The notes: a model not told the origin generated them from the letters alone. A stretch of DNA of 58,901 bases from an uncultured Prevotellaceae bacterium (GCA_947166305.1 CAMVDV010000019.1:1-58901), one strand, 5' to 3'. Shown: positions 32,953-41,618, counted from the stretch's first letter. Numbers and translations are program-made.

Positions 32953-34119
32953 TTATTTATATATACGCGCGTAGAGCGACGTGCTTATGTGCTTGACGGC
33001 AATCTTGACGATGTCGGCCGCTGTCGTGGCGAGTGCCATTACTGAGAGCGTGGGCGTGAGGTCGAAGTTGATGTGCCATGAAGTGAAGAGCGTGAAGCCT
33101 ACGGCCATATAGAGCATCATGAGGAAGAAGATGACGAGGGACGTGATGAAGATGGTGCGGAGGATGTCGGTGAGGAAGCCTTCCCTTCGCCTCTGCACCA
33201 TGTCCTTGTAGGCCATGATGATGCTCACGCCGATATAAGAAAGCAAGATGGTGAGCACCCAGAAGAGCCAGCCCGTGCAGGTGGTCTGCTGCTTCATTTC
33301 GAGCATAGTCTTGAGGGCATAGCAGAGCACTTCGATGCCGTACTTCTGTCCGAGCGGCGTGTAGAGCACGTCGATACTCTCGTATGCGCCTCCGAACATG
33401 ACGATGCGTCCGCTGATGTACTGTGCATAGTGCTGGACAGAGTCGTAGGGGACGACGCGGAAGACGGTCGGCGTGTAGTCGATGGTTTGCTTGCGGTGGT
33501 GCTGATAGTCGAAAGGTTTGCCTTGCACGACTTCCACCATGCGAGCGATGACAGAGGGATAGGACTTTCCGTTCATCTCGAGACAGAGCGGAATGTCGCG
33601 CGTCATGCGGCGGTCCACGTTGACGAAGCCTTCGTCCACTCCGAGCTCTTCGGCGAAGAAGGAGTGTACCTGTCTGGTGAACTCGCCCTTCTCATGGTCG
33701 GGGTCCATCATCTTGAAGGAGAAGACGGCATTGGAAAGTGTGGCAGCCACGCTCACGAGGTGCATGTCGCCGACAGGTTCCTTGGGATACTCAAAGACGA
33801 CATCGACATCGATGGCAGCGGGGCCGAGGGCATCCACCTCTTCCAAGACGGAAGCGATGGAGTCGCGGTCGTGCAGCTGCGTGATGTCGACGATGGTGAT
33901 GACCTCGCTTGTATCGGCAGGCGAAGCCAGCATCATGTCGTAGAAGACATCGGTGGTGGAGAAGCCCTTCAGACCTTGCGCCACGGGATTGAACACGTCG
34001 AGGTGGAACGTGACGAAGCGCAACATCGCGATGAGCAGGAAAGCCACGGCCGTGATAGCTATGTTCCGCAGGCGGAAGAAGCTCTTGATGTTGCCGGTGT
34101 GGGTGCCTTTCTTTCGCAT
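32953..34119 (-). CDS. CHASE2-domain membrane protein without a cytoplasmic output domain
   Basis: A 388-residue protein; I use the ATG at 34119 (MRKKGTHTGNIKSFF) rather than an upstream TTG at 34152. One membrane helix (about 20-37) is followed by a CHASE2 sensing domain (about 50-285) with ITIVDITQLHDRDSIASVL, ALGPAAIDVDVVFEYP and YTPLGQKYGIEVLCYALKTM. Three C-terminal helices (about 284-303, 320-345 and 355-375) end the protein. CHASE2 is normally joined to a kinase, cyclase or phosphatase inside the cell; here nothing follows the helices. The output is therefore probably the FecR-like and CHAT proteins encoded downstream, both exported. Confidence 0.85.
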   Translation of the reverse strand: MRKKGTHTGNIKSFFRLRNIAITAVAFLLIAMLRFVTFHLDVFNPVAQGLKGFSTTDVFYDMMLASPADTSEVITIVDITQLHDRDSIASVLEEVDALGPAAIDVDVVFEYPKEPVGDMHLVSVAATLSNAVFSFKMMDPDHEKGEFTRQVHSFFAEELGVDEGFVNVDRRMTRDIPLCLEMNGKSYPSVIARMVEVVQGKPFDYQHHRKQTIDYTPTVFRVVPYDSVQHYAQYISGRIVMFGGAYESIDVLYTPLGQKYGIEVLCYALKTMLEMKQQTTCTGWLFWVLTILLSYIGVSIIMAYKDMVQRRREGFLTDILRTIFITSLVIFFLMMLYMAVGFTLFTSWHINFDLTPTLSVMALATTAADIVKIAVKHISTSLYARIYK

Positions 34120-34195
34120 GGGATTGTGGTGTGTGGAGGGAGGGTGTGCCAAAAATGAAGGAAGGGGGAACGCAGCACTATGTGTTTATTTTTCC

Positions 34196-34283
34196 CGCGT
34201 GCGGGAATTCCATTTTCCGCGTGCGGGGATTTCGTTTTCCGCGTGCGGGGATTTCAAACGCTCCGTGCGGCGCGAATCGCTTC
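34196..34283. repeat. 22-bp-period intergenic array 6
   Basis: CGCG anchors at 34196, 34218 and 34240, then TCCG at 34262 in the same phase. Units share CGCGTGCGGGGATTTC. It lies between the OmpA-family gene and the CHASE2 gene, 39 bases after the OmpA stop. Confidence 0.85.
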
Positions 34284-34322
34284 TCTCTTTTTTTGACACA
34301 TCCTCCAGTGTGTATGTGGTTC

Positions 34323-35447
34323 TTATTCTTTGCCGATGATGATGGTGACGCGGTTCTTGTCGTTCTCGGTGAACGGCTGTACGCGGTCTCCCTTCGAATC
34401 GGTGGTGATGCGGCTCTTGTTGACGCCCTTCTTGACGAGGGCCTTCGTGACGTTTTCGGCACGCTCCTTGGCGAAGCGCTCGTTGTTGACAGAGTTGCCC
34501 GTGCCCTTGTCAGCATATCCGGTGACGGTGACCTTGGCTTCGGGATGCTCCTTGAGCCATGCTGCCACTTCGTTGATCTTCACCTGGTCGGCAGAAGTGA
34601 GAGATGTCTGGCGGATGTCGAAGAAGATGTCGCGGCGAATGTCCTGCTTCACGACGGCGGGAGCCGGTGCGGGCTTAGGCTCTGGCTTAGGTGCGGGCTT
34701 CTCGATGGCTACGTCTGTGCCGGCAGAAGCCTTTTCGGTGCCAGTGCCGATGGTGGACGGATCGACGATGATGTTGGAGCGCGGGTCGCTCTTCACCTTG
34801 TGGCGGAGTCCGAACCTGTAGGTCACACCGAGCTGTGCCGTGAGCTGCCAGTCGTCGCAGTTGCTGGTCTTGCAGTTGAAGCGGTCACTCAGGCTGTTGC
34901 CGTCCACTTCGAGGTTGACGCTCCAGTTGCGTGCCACCTTGTAGTCGCACATGACACCGACGCGGAAATTGTGGCTGAGGCGGTTCTCGATGTCCTTTGA
35001 GGAGAGTCCAACTGCCTCGTGTGTGCCCCAGGCATAGTTAAGGCCTACGCCGCCGATGAGGTAAACGCCCAAGGGATGGTAGTTGCCCTTGCAGATGAGG
35101 TTCACCATGTTGACCATGAGGTCGAGGTCGGTGGTGGCATACTTGTACTTGTACTTCTGGTCCACGCCGTCCTGACAGATGCCACCCTTGTTCCAGATGC
35201 CGTTCACATGCAGTCGTGTGCCGATGACAGGCGTGAACTGTACGCCGAAGCTGACGCTGGCCGTGGGCGTGAAGAGCTTCCAGTTGTTGTAGTCGGTGAA
35301 AGTGGTTTGTCCTCCTCCCTGCAGGGTGACGAATGCGTAGGGATAGGGTACATAGTTCTCGGGAGCTTCCTGAGCCTGTGCGGTGGAAGCGGCCAGAAGC
35401 ATGGCTGCTGCGAGCATGTGCTTCATTCTTGCTTGAATGCGTTTCAT
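34323..35447 (-). CDS. OmpA-family outer-membrane protein
   Basis: A 374-residue protein with a signal peptide ending about TAQAQ, an N-terminal beta-barrel domain (about 30-230, TPTASVSFGVQFTPVIGTRL, ending GVTYRFGL), a proline-rich linker (KPAPKPEPKPAPAPA) and a C-terminal OmpA domain. In the latter, VTVTGYADKGTGN and NERFAKERAENVTKALVKKG carry the Asp and Arg that bind peptidoglycan diaminopimelate. It ties the outer membrane to the cell wall. It lies between the rhamnose genes and the CHASE2-FecR-CHAT set on the same strand; whether it belongs to either is not clear. Confidence 0.92.
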   Translation of the reverse strand: MKRIQARMKHMLAAAMLLAASTAQAQEAPENYVPYPYAFVTLQGGGQTTFTDYNNWKLFTPTASVSFGVQFTPVIGTRLHVNGIWNKGGICQDGVDQKYKYKYATTDLDLMVNMVNLICKGNYHPLGVYLIGGVGLNYAWGTHEAVGLSSKDIENRLSHNFRVGVMCDYKVARNWSVNLEVDGNSLSDRFNCKTSNCDDWQLTAQLGVTYRFGLRHKVKSDPRSNIIVDPSTIGTGTEKASAGTDVAIEKPAPKPEPKPAPAPAVVKQDIRRDIFFDIRQTSLTSADQVKINEVAAWLKEHPEAKVTVTGYADKGTGNSVNNERFAKERAENVTKALVKKGVNKSRITTDSKGDRVQPFTENDKNRVTIIIGKE

Positions 35448-35509
35448 TTTCTTAGATATTGTTTTTGTGATTATGTATTTGTTCGTGTTTTGTATGATGG
35501 GAAGGACGC

Positions 35510-36646
35510 TTATCTGTCCTTATACATGTCGTCGTAGTACTTCTGATAGTCGCCGCTCGTCACGTTGTCCATCCATTCTTGGTTCTCGAGATACCACTTG
35601 ACGGTCTTCTCGATGCCTTCCTCGAACTGGAGCGACGGTTCCCATCCCAGTTCCTTCTGCAGCTTTGTGGAGTCGATGGCATAGCGCGCATCGTGCCCCA
35701 GGCGGTCGGTGACATAAGTGATGAGGTCCATGTCGGCTCCTTCGGGACGTCCCAGCAAGCGGTCAACGGTGTTGATGACCGTCTTGATGATGTCGATGTT
35801 CTTCCATTCGTTGAAGCCACCGATGTTGTATGTCTCGGCAATGGTTCCTTTGTGGAAGATGGTGTCGATGGCTCTGGCATGATCCTCGACGTAGAGCCAG
35901 TCGCGCACGTTCTCGCCTTTGCCATAGACGGGGAGCGGCTTGCGGTGGCGTATATTGTTGATGAAAAGGGGAATGAGCTTTTCGGGGAACTGATAGGGGC
36001 CGTAGTTGTTGGAGCAATTCGTCACGATGGTCGGCATTCCGTAAGTGTCGTGGAAGGCGCGGACGAAGTGGTCGCTGGAAGCCTTCGATGCGGAGTACGG
36101 GCTGTGAGGCTGGTACTTTGTGGTTTCGTAGAAGAAGTCTTCGCCGTAAGCCAAGTGATGCTCGGTGCTGCTGGCAGTGGTAGTGAACGGCGGCTTGATG
36201 CCTTCGGGGTGAGTCATCTCGAGGGCTCCGTAGACTTCGTCGGTCGAAATGTGGTAGAAGCGCTTGCCTTCGTACTTCTCGGGCAGGCTTTCCCAATAGA
36301 GTTTGGCAGCCTGCAAGAGCGAGAGGGTGCCCATGACGTTGGTGCGGGCGAACGTGAAGGGGTCCTTGATGCTGCGATCCACATGGCTTTCTGCGGCAAG
36401 GTGGATGATGCCGTCCACCTTTTCCTCCTGCATCAGCTTGAGGAAAGCGTCGAAGTCGCAGATGTCCATCTTGACAAACTTGTAGTTGGACTTGTCCTCC
36501 ACGTCCTTCAGGTTGGCAAGATTGCCAGCGTAGGTCAGCTTGTCGAGGTTGATGATCTTGTACTCGGGGTACTTATTGACAAAGAGGCGCACGACGTGGC
36601 TCCCGATGAAGCCAGCTCCGCCTGTGATGACGATGTTGCGTTTCAT
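35510..36646 (-). CDS. rfbB: dTDP-glucose 4,6-dehydratase
   Basis: Second enzyme of dTDP-L-rhamnose synthesis, 378 residues. NAD-binding GGAGFIGSHVVRLF (about 8-21), HLAAESHVDRSIKDPFTFARTN, FYHISTDEVYGAL with the catalytic Thr-Asp-Glu group, and YSASKASSDHFVRAF (the YxxxK) are all in place. It overlaps rfbC by four bases. The first enzyme, rfbA, is not in the window, so the set is split in this genome. Confidence 0.96.
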   Translation of the reverse strand: MKRNIVITGGAGFIGSHVVRLFVNKYPEYKIINLDKLTYAGNLANLKDVEDKSNYKFVKMDICDFDAFLKLMQEEKVDGIIHLAAESHVDRSIKDPFTFARTNVMGTLSLLQAAKLYWESLPEKYEGKRFYHISTDEVYGALEMTHPEGIKPPFTTTASSTEHHLAYGEDFFYETTKYQPHSPYSASKASSDHFVRAFHDTYGMPTIVTNCSNNYGPYQFPEKLIPLFINNIRHRKPLPVYGKGENVRDWLYVEDHARAIDTIFHKGTIAETYNIGGFNEWKNIDIIKTVINTVDRLLGRPEGADMDLITYVTDRLGHDARYAIDSTKLQKELGWEPSLQFEEGIEKTVKWYLENQEWMDNVTSGDYQKYYDDMYKDR

Positions 36647-37209
36647 GATTGGCTGTGTATTGTGAATGGTGATTCAAAATCTTTCAAGTGGGGATGTTTT
36701 GTGTCCTTTTCGCTGAGGATGGCTTGGTCGGTGGGGATGCGCCAGTCGATGCCGAGGCTTTGGTCTGTGATGGCAATGCCGCCGTCGGCTTCGGGATGAT
36801 AGAACTCGTCGCACTTGTACTGGAAGACGGCAGTCTCGCTCAGTACGGCAAAGCCGTGGGCGAAGCCTTTAGGGATGAAGAATTGCCGGTGATTCTCTTC
36901 GGTGAGTTCCACGGCGACGTGCTGTCCGTAGGTGGGTGAGCCACGGCGTATGTCGACGGCAACGTCGAGGACTGCGCCTCTGACGCAGCGGACGAGCTTG
37001 CTTTGCGTGTAGGGCGGCCGCTGGAAGTGCAGGCCGCGCATCACACCGTAGGAGGACATACTTTCGTTGTCCTGCACGAAGCGGACGGGACCGACCTTCT
37101 CGTCGAACTCTCTCTGCGAGAAGGATTCGAAGAAGTAGCCGCGCTGGTCCTTGAAGATGCGAGGCTCTATGATGAGCAGGCCTTCGATGGGAGTCTTGAT
37201 TACTTGCAT
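36643..37209 (-). CDS. rfbC: dTDP-4-dehydrorhamnose 3,5-epimerase
   Basis: Cupin-fold epimerase of 188 residues in the dTDP-rhamnose pathway. Family motifs: IKTPIEGLLIIEPRIFKDQRGYFFESF at the N-terminus, FVQDNESMSSYGVMRGLHFQ with the catalytic His, VDIRRGSPTYGQ and FIPKGFAHGFAVLSE. It lies between rfbD and rfbB. Upstream, 37222-37253 holds a short repeat of ATGACGTT units in front of the start. Confidence 0.96.
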   Translation of the reverse strand: MQVIKTPIEGLLIIEPRIFKDQRGYFFESFSQREFDEKVGPVRFVQDNESMSSYGVMRGLHFQRPPYTQSKLVRCVRGAVLDVAVDIRRGSPTYGQHVAVELTEENHRQFFIPKGFAHGFAVLSETAVFQYKCDEFYHPEADGGIAITDQSLGIDWRIPTDQAILSEKDTKHPHLKDFESPFTIHSQS

Positions 37210-37247
37210 GGGTTGTCTTTTTTTTATGACGTTATGACGTTATGACG

Positions 37248-38291
37248 TTATAACGAGTCATTCTTAATGTTGTTAATGCACTTTTGGAGCGAGTCGACCC
37301 AATATGGGACGTCCACGCCGAAGGTTTCGCGGATGCTGCGTTTGTCGAGCACGGAGTAGGCCGGGCGCTTGACGGGGCTGGGAAATTCCTCCGAGCGGCA
37401 GGGCTGGATGTCGCAACCGCTGTGGCCGGCCAGGCGAGCTATCATCTGTGTGAAGTCGTACCACGAGCAGACACCTTCGTTGGAGTAGTGATAGATGCCT
37501 TGCACGGGCTTGTGGAGGATGACTTCTATAGCGCGTGCCAGGTCGAGAGCGTAGGTCGGGGTGCCGCATTGGTCGAAGACAACCTTGAGCTGCGGCTTGC
37601 TGGCCGTGAGGTTGAGCATCGTCTTGAGGAAGTTTTTCCCGTACTCACTGTAGAGCCACGCCGTGCGGATGATGACGTAGCCGCCAGGCAAACCTTCCTC
37701 CGAGCCAGCCCCCTCCCCGCTCCCCCTTTGGGGGAGTGCTTCATTCCCGCTGAGCAGGGATGAAGAGGTGGCATCGGCTACGGAGCACTCCCCCAAAGGG
37801 GGAGCGGGGAGGGGGCTGGCAGGAGCGGGGAGGGGGCTGAATTCTTTTATGATTCTCTCCTCGCCCATCTTCTTCGTCAGGCCATAGATGCCGGTGGGCG
37901 TGCCTTGTTGATTGGGCTGACAGGGTGTGTTGTAAGGCTCCTTACCGAACACGTAGTCGGTGGAAATCTGCACGAGCCAGCCGCCCGCTTCCTTCATGGC
38001 GATTGCCAGATTCTCTGGGGCTTCGGCATTGAGCCTCTCTACGATAGCGCGGTTCTCGGGTGCCTCGGCGGCATCCACGTTGGTCCATGCGGCACAGTTC
38101 ACGATGGCCTGCACCTGGTTCTCCCTGACCATGCGACGGATAGCCTCGAGGTCGGTGATGTCGAGCCGGACGGTCTCCACGCCCTCTTGCTCGGTGACGT
38201 CGGTGAAAATGTAGCGGTCGGCCGAGCCGCGCGCCACGATGCGCATCTCGTTGCCCAACTGACCGTTTGCTCCTGTTACGAGTATATTCAT
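37248..38291 (-). CDS. rfbD: dTDP-4-dehydrorhamnose reductase with a repeat-encoded insert
   Basis: Last enzyme of dTDP-L-rhamnose synthesis. Normal marks: MNILVTGANGQLGNEMRI, QISTDYVFGK, and YGLTKKMGEE (the YxxxK), then IIRTAWLYSEYGKNFLKTML. The protein is 347 residues, against about 290 for the family. The extra part is residues about 150-200 (SPLPAPASPLPAPPLGE, ALPQRGSGEGAGSEE), translated from a palindromic repeat pair plus a partial third copy at 37704-37839. The insert falls between the YxxxK helix and the next strand, where a surface loop is expected, so the enzyme may tolerate it. First gene of rfbDCB, with a promoter box about 25 bases upstream. Confidence 0.94.
   Translation of the reverse strand: MNILVTGANGQLGNEMRIVARGSADRYIFTDVTEQEGVETVRLDITDLEAIRRMVRENQVQAIVNCAAWTNVDAAEAPENRAIVERLNAEAPENLAIAMKEAGGWLVQISTDYVFGKEPYNTPCQPNQQGTPTGIYGLTKKMGEERIIKEFSPLPAPASPLPAPPLGECSVADATSSSLLSGNEALPQRGSGEGAGSEEGLPGGYVIIRTAWLYSEYGKNFLKTMLNLTASKPQLKVVFDQCGTPTYALDLARAIEVILHKPVQGIYHYSNEGVCSWYDFTQMIARLAGHSGCDIQPCRSEEFPSPVKRPAYSVLDKRSIRETFGVDVPYWVDSLQKCINNIKNDSL
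37704..37839. repeat. Family-C palindrome pair plus partial third copy inside rfbD
   Basis: Left arm CCAGCCCCCTCCCCG plus CTCCCCCTTTGGGGGAG, right arm CTCCCCCAAAGGGGGAG plus CGGGGAGGGGGCTGG, with about 50 bases between. A further AGGAGCGGGGAGGGGGCTG follows directly (about 37821-37839) as a duplicated tail. The whole stays in frame. Confidence 0.85.
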
Positions 38292-38316
38292 TATTTAAAT
38301 ATGTATATTCCGCGTA

Positions 38317-38324
38317 CAAAGATA
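38317..38324 (-). promoter_or_regulatory. Bacteroidales -7 box for rfbDCB
   Basis: TATCTTTG on the minus strand, 26 bases before the rfbD start. Confidence 0.65.
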
Positions 38325-38474
38325 GTAAAAAAATGTTAAGTCCCTGCGTTTAACCCTGTTTTTTTGCTCTTATTTGTGAGAAAAGGCGCAAAAACTGCCC
38401 GAAAACGATGCGGCGGAAGTGCGGACTCGGCGAGCCTTGCCGCCACGCACGCTGCTGTGTCCGACGAAACACCC

Positions 38475-38562
38475 CATGCGGAGTTGATTGCAGGGTCATG
38501 ACCATGCAATTGCAACATCATGACCATGCAATTGCACGGTCATGACTCTGCAAAGGAAACCC
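38475..38562. repeat. 22-bp-period intergenic array 7
   Basis: CATG anchors at 38475, 38497, 38519 and 38541, exactly 22 bp apart. The two central units share CATGACCATGCAATTGCA; the outer ones keep the anchor and a few bases. The array ends nine bases from the helicase stop at 38572. Confidence 0.85.
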
Positions 38563-38571
38563 TGTAGGGTG

Positions 38572-40107
38572 TCAGGCATCGGAGAGAGCCGAGTCGGGCC
38601 AGTTGACGAGGTAAACCTGCTCCGTGGCACGGGTGATGGCGGTGTAGAGCCAGCGGAAGTAGTCGGGCGAGAGCATCTCCTCGGTGACGTATCCTTGGTC
38701 AATATAGACGTGTTCCCATTGCCCTCCCTGCGCCTTGTGGCAGGTGACGGCGTAAGCATACTTGATTTGCAGGGCATTGTAATAAGGGTCCTGGCGGAGA
38801 CGCTTCATGCGGTCGCGCCGATTCGTCAGCTCCGGATAGTCGTCCCAAACGCCCTGGAAGAGCATTTCCTGTTGCTGGCGGGTCAAGGAGGGTGCCTCGC
38901 TGTGGAGCGTGTCGAGCAGGACGGTGACGTCCATCTCGCGGTTGTCGTAGTCGGGGAACTGCACGGTGGCATCGGCAAAGCGGAAGCCGTAGAAACTTCG
39001 TTCGTTCCTGATACGCCTCACCACTGCCACGTCGCCGTTGGCGATGAAGGAAAGAGGAGCCGGACCCTCTCCCGACCTCTCCCTTGTAGGGAGAGGAGTA
39101 TTTAGTCTTCCAGATGTATCTTCCCCTCTCCCTACAAGGGAGAGGTCGGGAGAGGGTCCGGAAGGTGGGCTGGCGGCCTCTGTCCAATAGTAATTGTTCT
39201 TCGCCACCATGATGAGATCGCCGCTGGAAAGCTCCTCATCGTAGTCGAGGATTCTGGCACGAATGCCTGCATTGAAGATGTTAGCCCGTTTGTTGCTGCG
39301 CGTCACCACGATGGTTCCGTCCGTACCGTACCGCCGATAACTGTCCTCCAGCGCTTCGATGAGTTCGTCGCCGGGCATCACGCGGACGTCGGGGAAGGTC
39401 TTTCCTCTCAACTTGGGGAAGGCCGACATCTCATCGTCCTGTATGAGACCTCTGAGCATCGTGGCGTTCCACAGGATGCCCGACTCCTCGAGCTGCCTCA
39501 CCACCTGCGTCAGCTGCAGCTCCGTCACGTCCATGCCGTAGCCCTCCAGCATCGTCCGACTCAAAGCCGGGCTCTCCTGCTCGCCCACCGGCGGCAGTTG
39601 CGCCGTGTCCCCAACAAGAATGAGCCGGCAGCCTTCGCATGAATAGACATAATGCATCAGGTCGTCGAGCAATCGGCCCGTGCCGAAGACCGTACTCTCG
39701 TGGGCATCGTTGGCAATCATCGAGGCCTCGTCCACGATGAAAAGCGTGTCCTGCCGCAGATTGACGTCGTTCTGGAAGACATCCATGTCCGTGATGGACT
39801 TCTGCCGGTAAATCTTCCTATGTATAGTGAAGGCAGGTGCGCCTGCATAGGACGACAAAACCTTCGCCGCCCTGCCCGTCGGTGCAAGCAACATGACGCG
39901 CTGGCTCAGCAGTCCCAGCGTCCGCACCAAAGCAGCCAGCAGCGATGTCTTTCCCGTCCCAGCATAACCCTTCAGCAGGAACACACTGTCACGCTCCCTC
40001 GACAGCAAGAAGTCGGCAAGCATCATGATGGCTTTTTCCTGCTCTTTCGTCGGATTATGCTCGAAATTCTCCCTTATAAGGGACACTAAATCTTCGCTTA
40101 TTGCCAT
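38572..40107 (-). CDS. RecD-like superfamily 1 helicase with a repeat-encoded insert
   Basis: A 511-residue ATPase/helicase. Walker A is GYAGTGKT (residues 47-54), Walker B LFIVDEASM, then RLILVGDTAQLPPVGE and RSNKRANIFN; the C-terminal UvrD-like part has YAVTCHKAQGGQWEHVYI and RWLYTAITRATEQVYLV. This architecture (AAA_30 plus UvrD_C_2) is common in Bacteroidetes and relates to RecD2; a DNA repair or replication-fork role is likely. Residues about 316-350 (GPSPDLSLVGRGEDTS..., LNTPLPTRERSGEGPAP) come from a perfect inverted repeat of 102 bases at 39060-39161, ahead of the conserved FIANGD motif. The insert length is a multiple of three. Confidence 0.9.
   Translation of the reverse strand: MAISEDLVSLIRENFEHNPTKEQEKAIMMLADFLLSRERDSVFLLKGYAGTGKTSLLAALVRTLGLLSQRVMLLAPTGRAAKVLSSYAGAPAFTIHRKIYRQKSITDMDVFQNDVNLRQDTLFIVDEASMIANDAHESTVFGTGRLLDDLMHYVYSCEGCRLILVGDTAQLPPVGEQESPALSRTMLEGYGMDVTELQLTQVVRQLEESGILWNATMLRGLIQDDEMSAFPKLRGKTFPDVRVMPGDELIEALEDSYRRYGTDGTIVVTRSNKRANIFNAGIRARILDYDEELSSGDLIMVAKNNYYWTEAASPPSGPSPDLSLVGRGEDTSGRLNTPLPTRERSGEGPAPLSFIANGDVAVVRRIRNERSFYGFRFADATVQFPDYDNREMDVTVLLDTLHSEAPSLTRQQQEMLFQGVWDDYPELTNRRDRMKRLRQDPYYNALQIKYAYAVTCHKAQGGQWEHVYIDQGYVTEEMLSPDYFRWLYTAITRATEQVYLVNWPDSALSDA
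39060..39161. repeat. Family-D perfect inverted repeat inside the helicase gene
   Basis: A 37-base arm beginning CCGGACCCTCTCCCGACC (39060-39096) is repeated exactly in reverse complement at 39125-39161, with 28 bases between. Each arm holds a smaller palindrome, CCTCTCCCTTGTAGGGAGAGG. Total 102 bases, 34 codons, no stop. Confidence 0.9.
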
Positions 40108-40156
40108 TCTTTCATAAAAAAAATCCCTTTTTTAAGGAAATGTGAATAATTATTTT

Positions 40157-40164
40157 TACTTTTG
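40157..40164 (+). promoter_or_regulatory. Bacteroidales -7 box for the 40201 operon
   Basis: TACTTTTG on the plus strand, 37 bases before the ATG at 40201. Confidence 0.55.
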
Positions 40165-40200
40165 CGATGCGAAATTACAAAATAAATCACAAATAACGTC

Positions 40201-40890
40201 ATGAAAAAGGTAATAAATGTCATTTTGGGTATCTGTGCCGTCGGTTTGCTCTTTGTCTGCTGGCGTAGCATACGCGATACCGAAGACTTCGACGCAACAG
40301 TCAAAGCCAGAGAGAATGTGGTCAAGGCACGTCTGATGGAAATCCGAAGCGCAGAGGAAGCGTACAAAGCGCAACACGATGGTGTCTACTGCGCCGATTG
40401 GTCCGTGCTCATCAACTTCGTGAAGACCGGCAAGCTGCCCGTCGTCATGAAGCAAGGCGTGCTCACCGAGGAACAAATGAACAAAGGCCTGACAGAAGCA
40501 AAGGCCGCCGCCATCGTCAACGGAGGCGACGCCGCAGCCATCGCAGCAGCAGGCCTGCAGAACTTCAAGCGCGACACTATCTGGGTCTCCCTGCAGGACT
40601 CCCTCTACAACTATGAAGGCTTCGTGGCCGACTCCCTGCGCTACATCCCCTTCTCCGAGGGCGACACCTTCGAAATCATTGCCGTGCCCAACACCACACG
40701 CTCAGGCACCATCATTCAGGTCATGGAATGTAACGCACCGGACAGCAGCTTCCTCAAGGGAATGGGCAAGGCCGGCAAGCGTCTCATCTATAACCGTGCA
40801 GAAGAAGCCAATGCCAAGGGCGCATACGCAGGCTTGAAGATTGGCGATGCCGGCAACAACTGGAACAACAATGCTGGCAACTGGGAATAA
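40201..40890 (+). CDS. Membrane-anchored protein of unknown function
   Basis: A 229-residue protein with one N-terminal membrane helix (about residues 4-21, VINVILGICAVGLLFVCW), then a soluble part with a helical stretch rich in charged residues (ENVVKARLMEIRSAEEAYKAQHDG), an alanine-rich helix (TEAKAAAIVNGGDAAAIAAAG) and an Asn-rich end (NNWNNNAGNWE). The shape recalls type IV pilin-like or other single-pass envelope proteins, but the usual pilin cleavage site is not evident. I recall similar hypothetical proteins next to the DUF3822 gene in other Bacteroidales. First of three genes with a DUF3822 protein and rsmD. Confidence 0.75.
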   Translation: MKKVINVILGICAVGLLFVCWRSIRDTEDFDATVKARENVVKARLMEIRSAEEAYKAQHDGVYCADWSVLINFVKTGKLPVVMKQGVLTEEQMNKGLTEAKAAAIVNGGDAAAIAAAGLQNFKRDTIWVSLQDSLYNYEGFVADSLRYIPFSEGDTFEIIAVPNTTRSGTIIQVMECNAPDSSFLKGMGKAGKRLIYNRAEEANAKGAYAGLKIGDAGNNWNNNAGNWE

Positions 40891-41614
40891 AACACTCAAT
40901 GACTATAGACTATCCATCCGCTTCGGTGCGGATGGATTTTCTTTTTCTGTACTCAGCACCCTCGACGGCTCTACGGTGCAGACCGACCGCTTCCCCGTGA
41001 CAGAGCCTTCTGCCAAGGCCGACGTCCTGAGGCAAGCGCTGCGGAAGCCTTACCTCATGGACTATCACTTCCAAAGCGTTGAACTCGTCGTGGAAGGCCT
41101 CTCCACCATCATCCCCCTCGAACATTTCAACAAAAGCGACATGGTGGCCTTCTACCGTCTCTGCTTTCCCAGCCAGCAAGCCAGCGTCGCCGACATGCAG
41201 TACCAAGTGCTCTCGTCCGTAGAGGCCGTGATGCTCTTCCGCATCGACCAGGACATCCTTCGCATCGTCCGTGAGTGCTATCCCGACGCAAAGGTCTGCT
41301 CGGCCGATGCCGTGCAGCTCGAACTCTTCCAAGTAAGGCAGCAGCAACGCCCGGCCCCCGAGGATGTGGAACAACGCGATGCCTATGTCAGCATCGCCGA
41401 GCACAGTTTTTTCGTCAGCGTCTTCCTTCGCAGCAAAATGCTTTACGCTGCTTCGCAACCGGCAACAAACGATGCCGACCGAGCCTTCCTCCTGCTTGGC
41501 ATTTGGAAAGCCCTCGAACTGAATGCCCAGCGCGATGCCCTGCATCTCGACGGCGCTTCAAAGCCACTCGAGAAGACACTTTCTGAATATATCCTTAATA
41601 TAAGCGAAGAGTGA
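40871..41614 (+). CDS. DUF3822 family protein
   Basis: About 247 residues. Several starts are possible; I use the ATG at 40871, which overlaps the end of the previous gene by 20 bases, because the conserved part begins close after it (NDYRLSIRFGADGFSFSVLS). The rest, including VELVVEGLSTIIPLEHFN, VLSSVEAVMLFRIDQDIL and VSIAEHSFFVSVFL, resembles the actin/ASKHA-like fold described for DUF3822. Its role is unknown, but in Bacteroidetes the gene is often next to rsmD, as here (4 bases). Confidence 0.82.
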   Translation: MLATGNKTLNDYRLSIRFGADGFSFSVLSTLDGSTVQTDRFPVTEPSAKADVLRQALRKPYLMDYHFQSVELVVEGLSTIIPLEHFNKSDMVAFYRLCFPSQQASVADMQYQVLSSVEAVMLFRIDQDILRIVRECYPDAKVCSADAVQLELFQVRQQQRPAPEDVEQRDAYVSIAEHSFFVSVFLRSKMLYAASQPATNDADRAFLLLGIWKALELNAQRDALHLDGASKPLEKTLSEYILNISEE

Positions 41615-41618
41615 AGAC

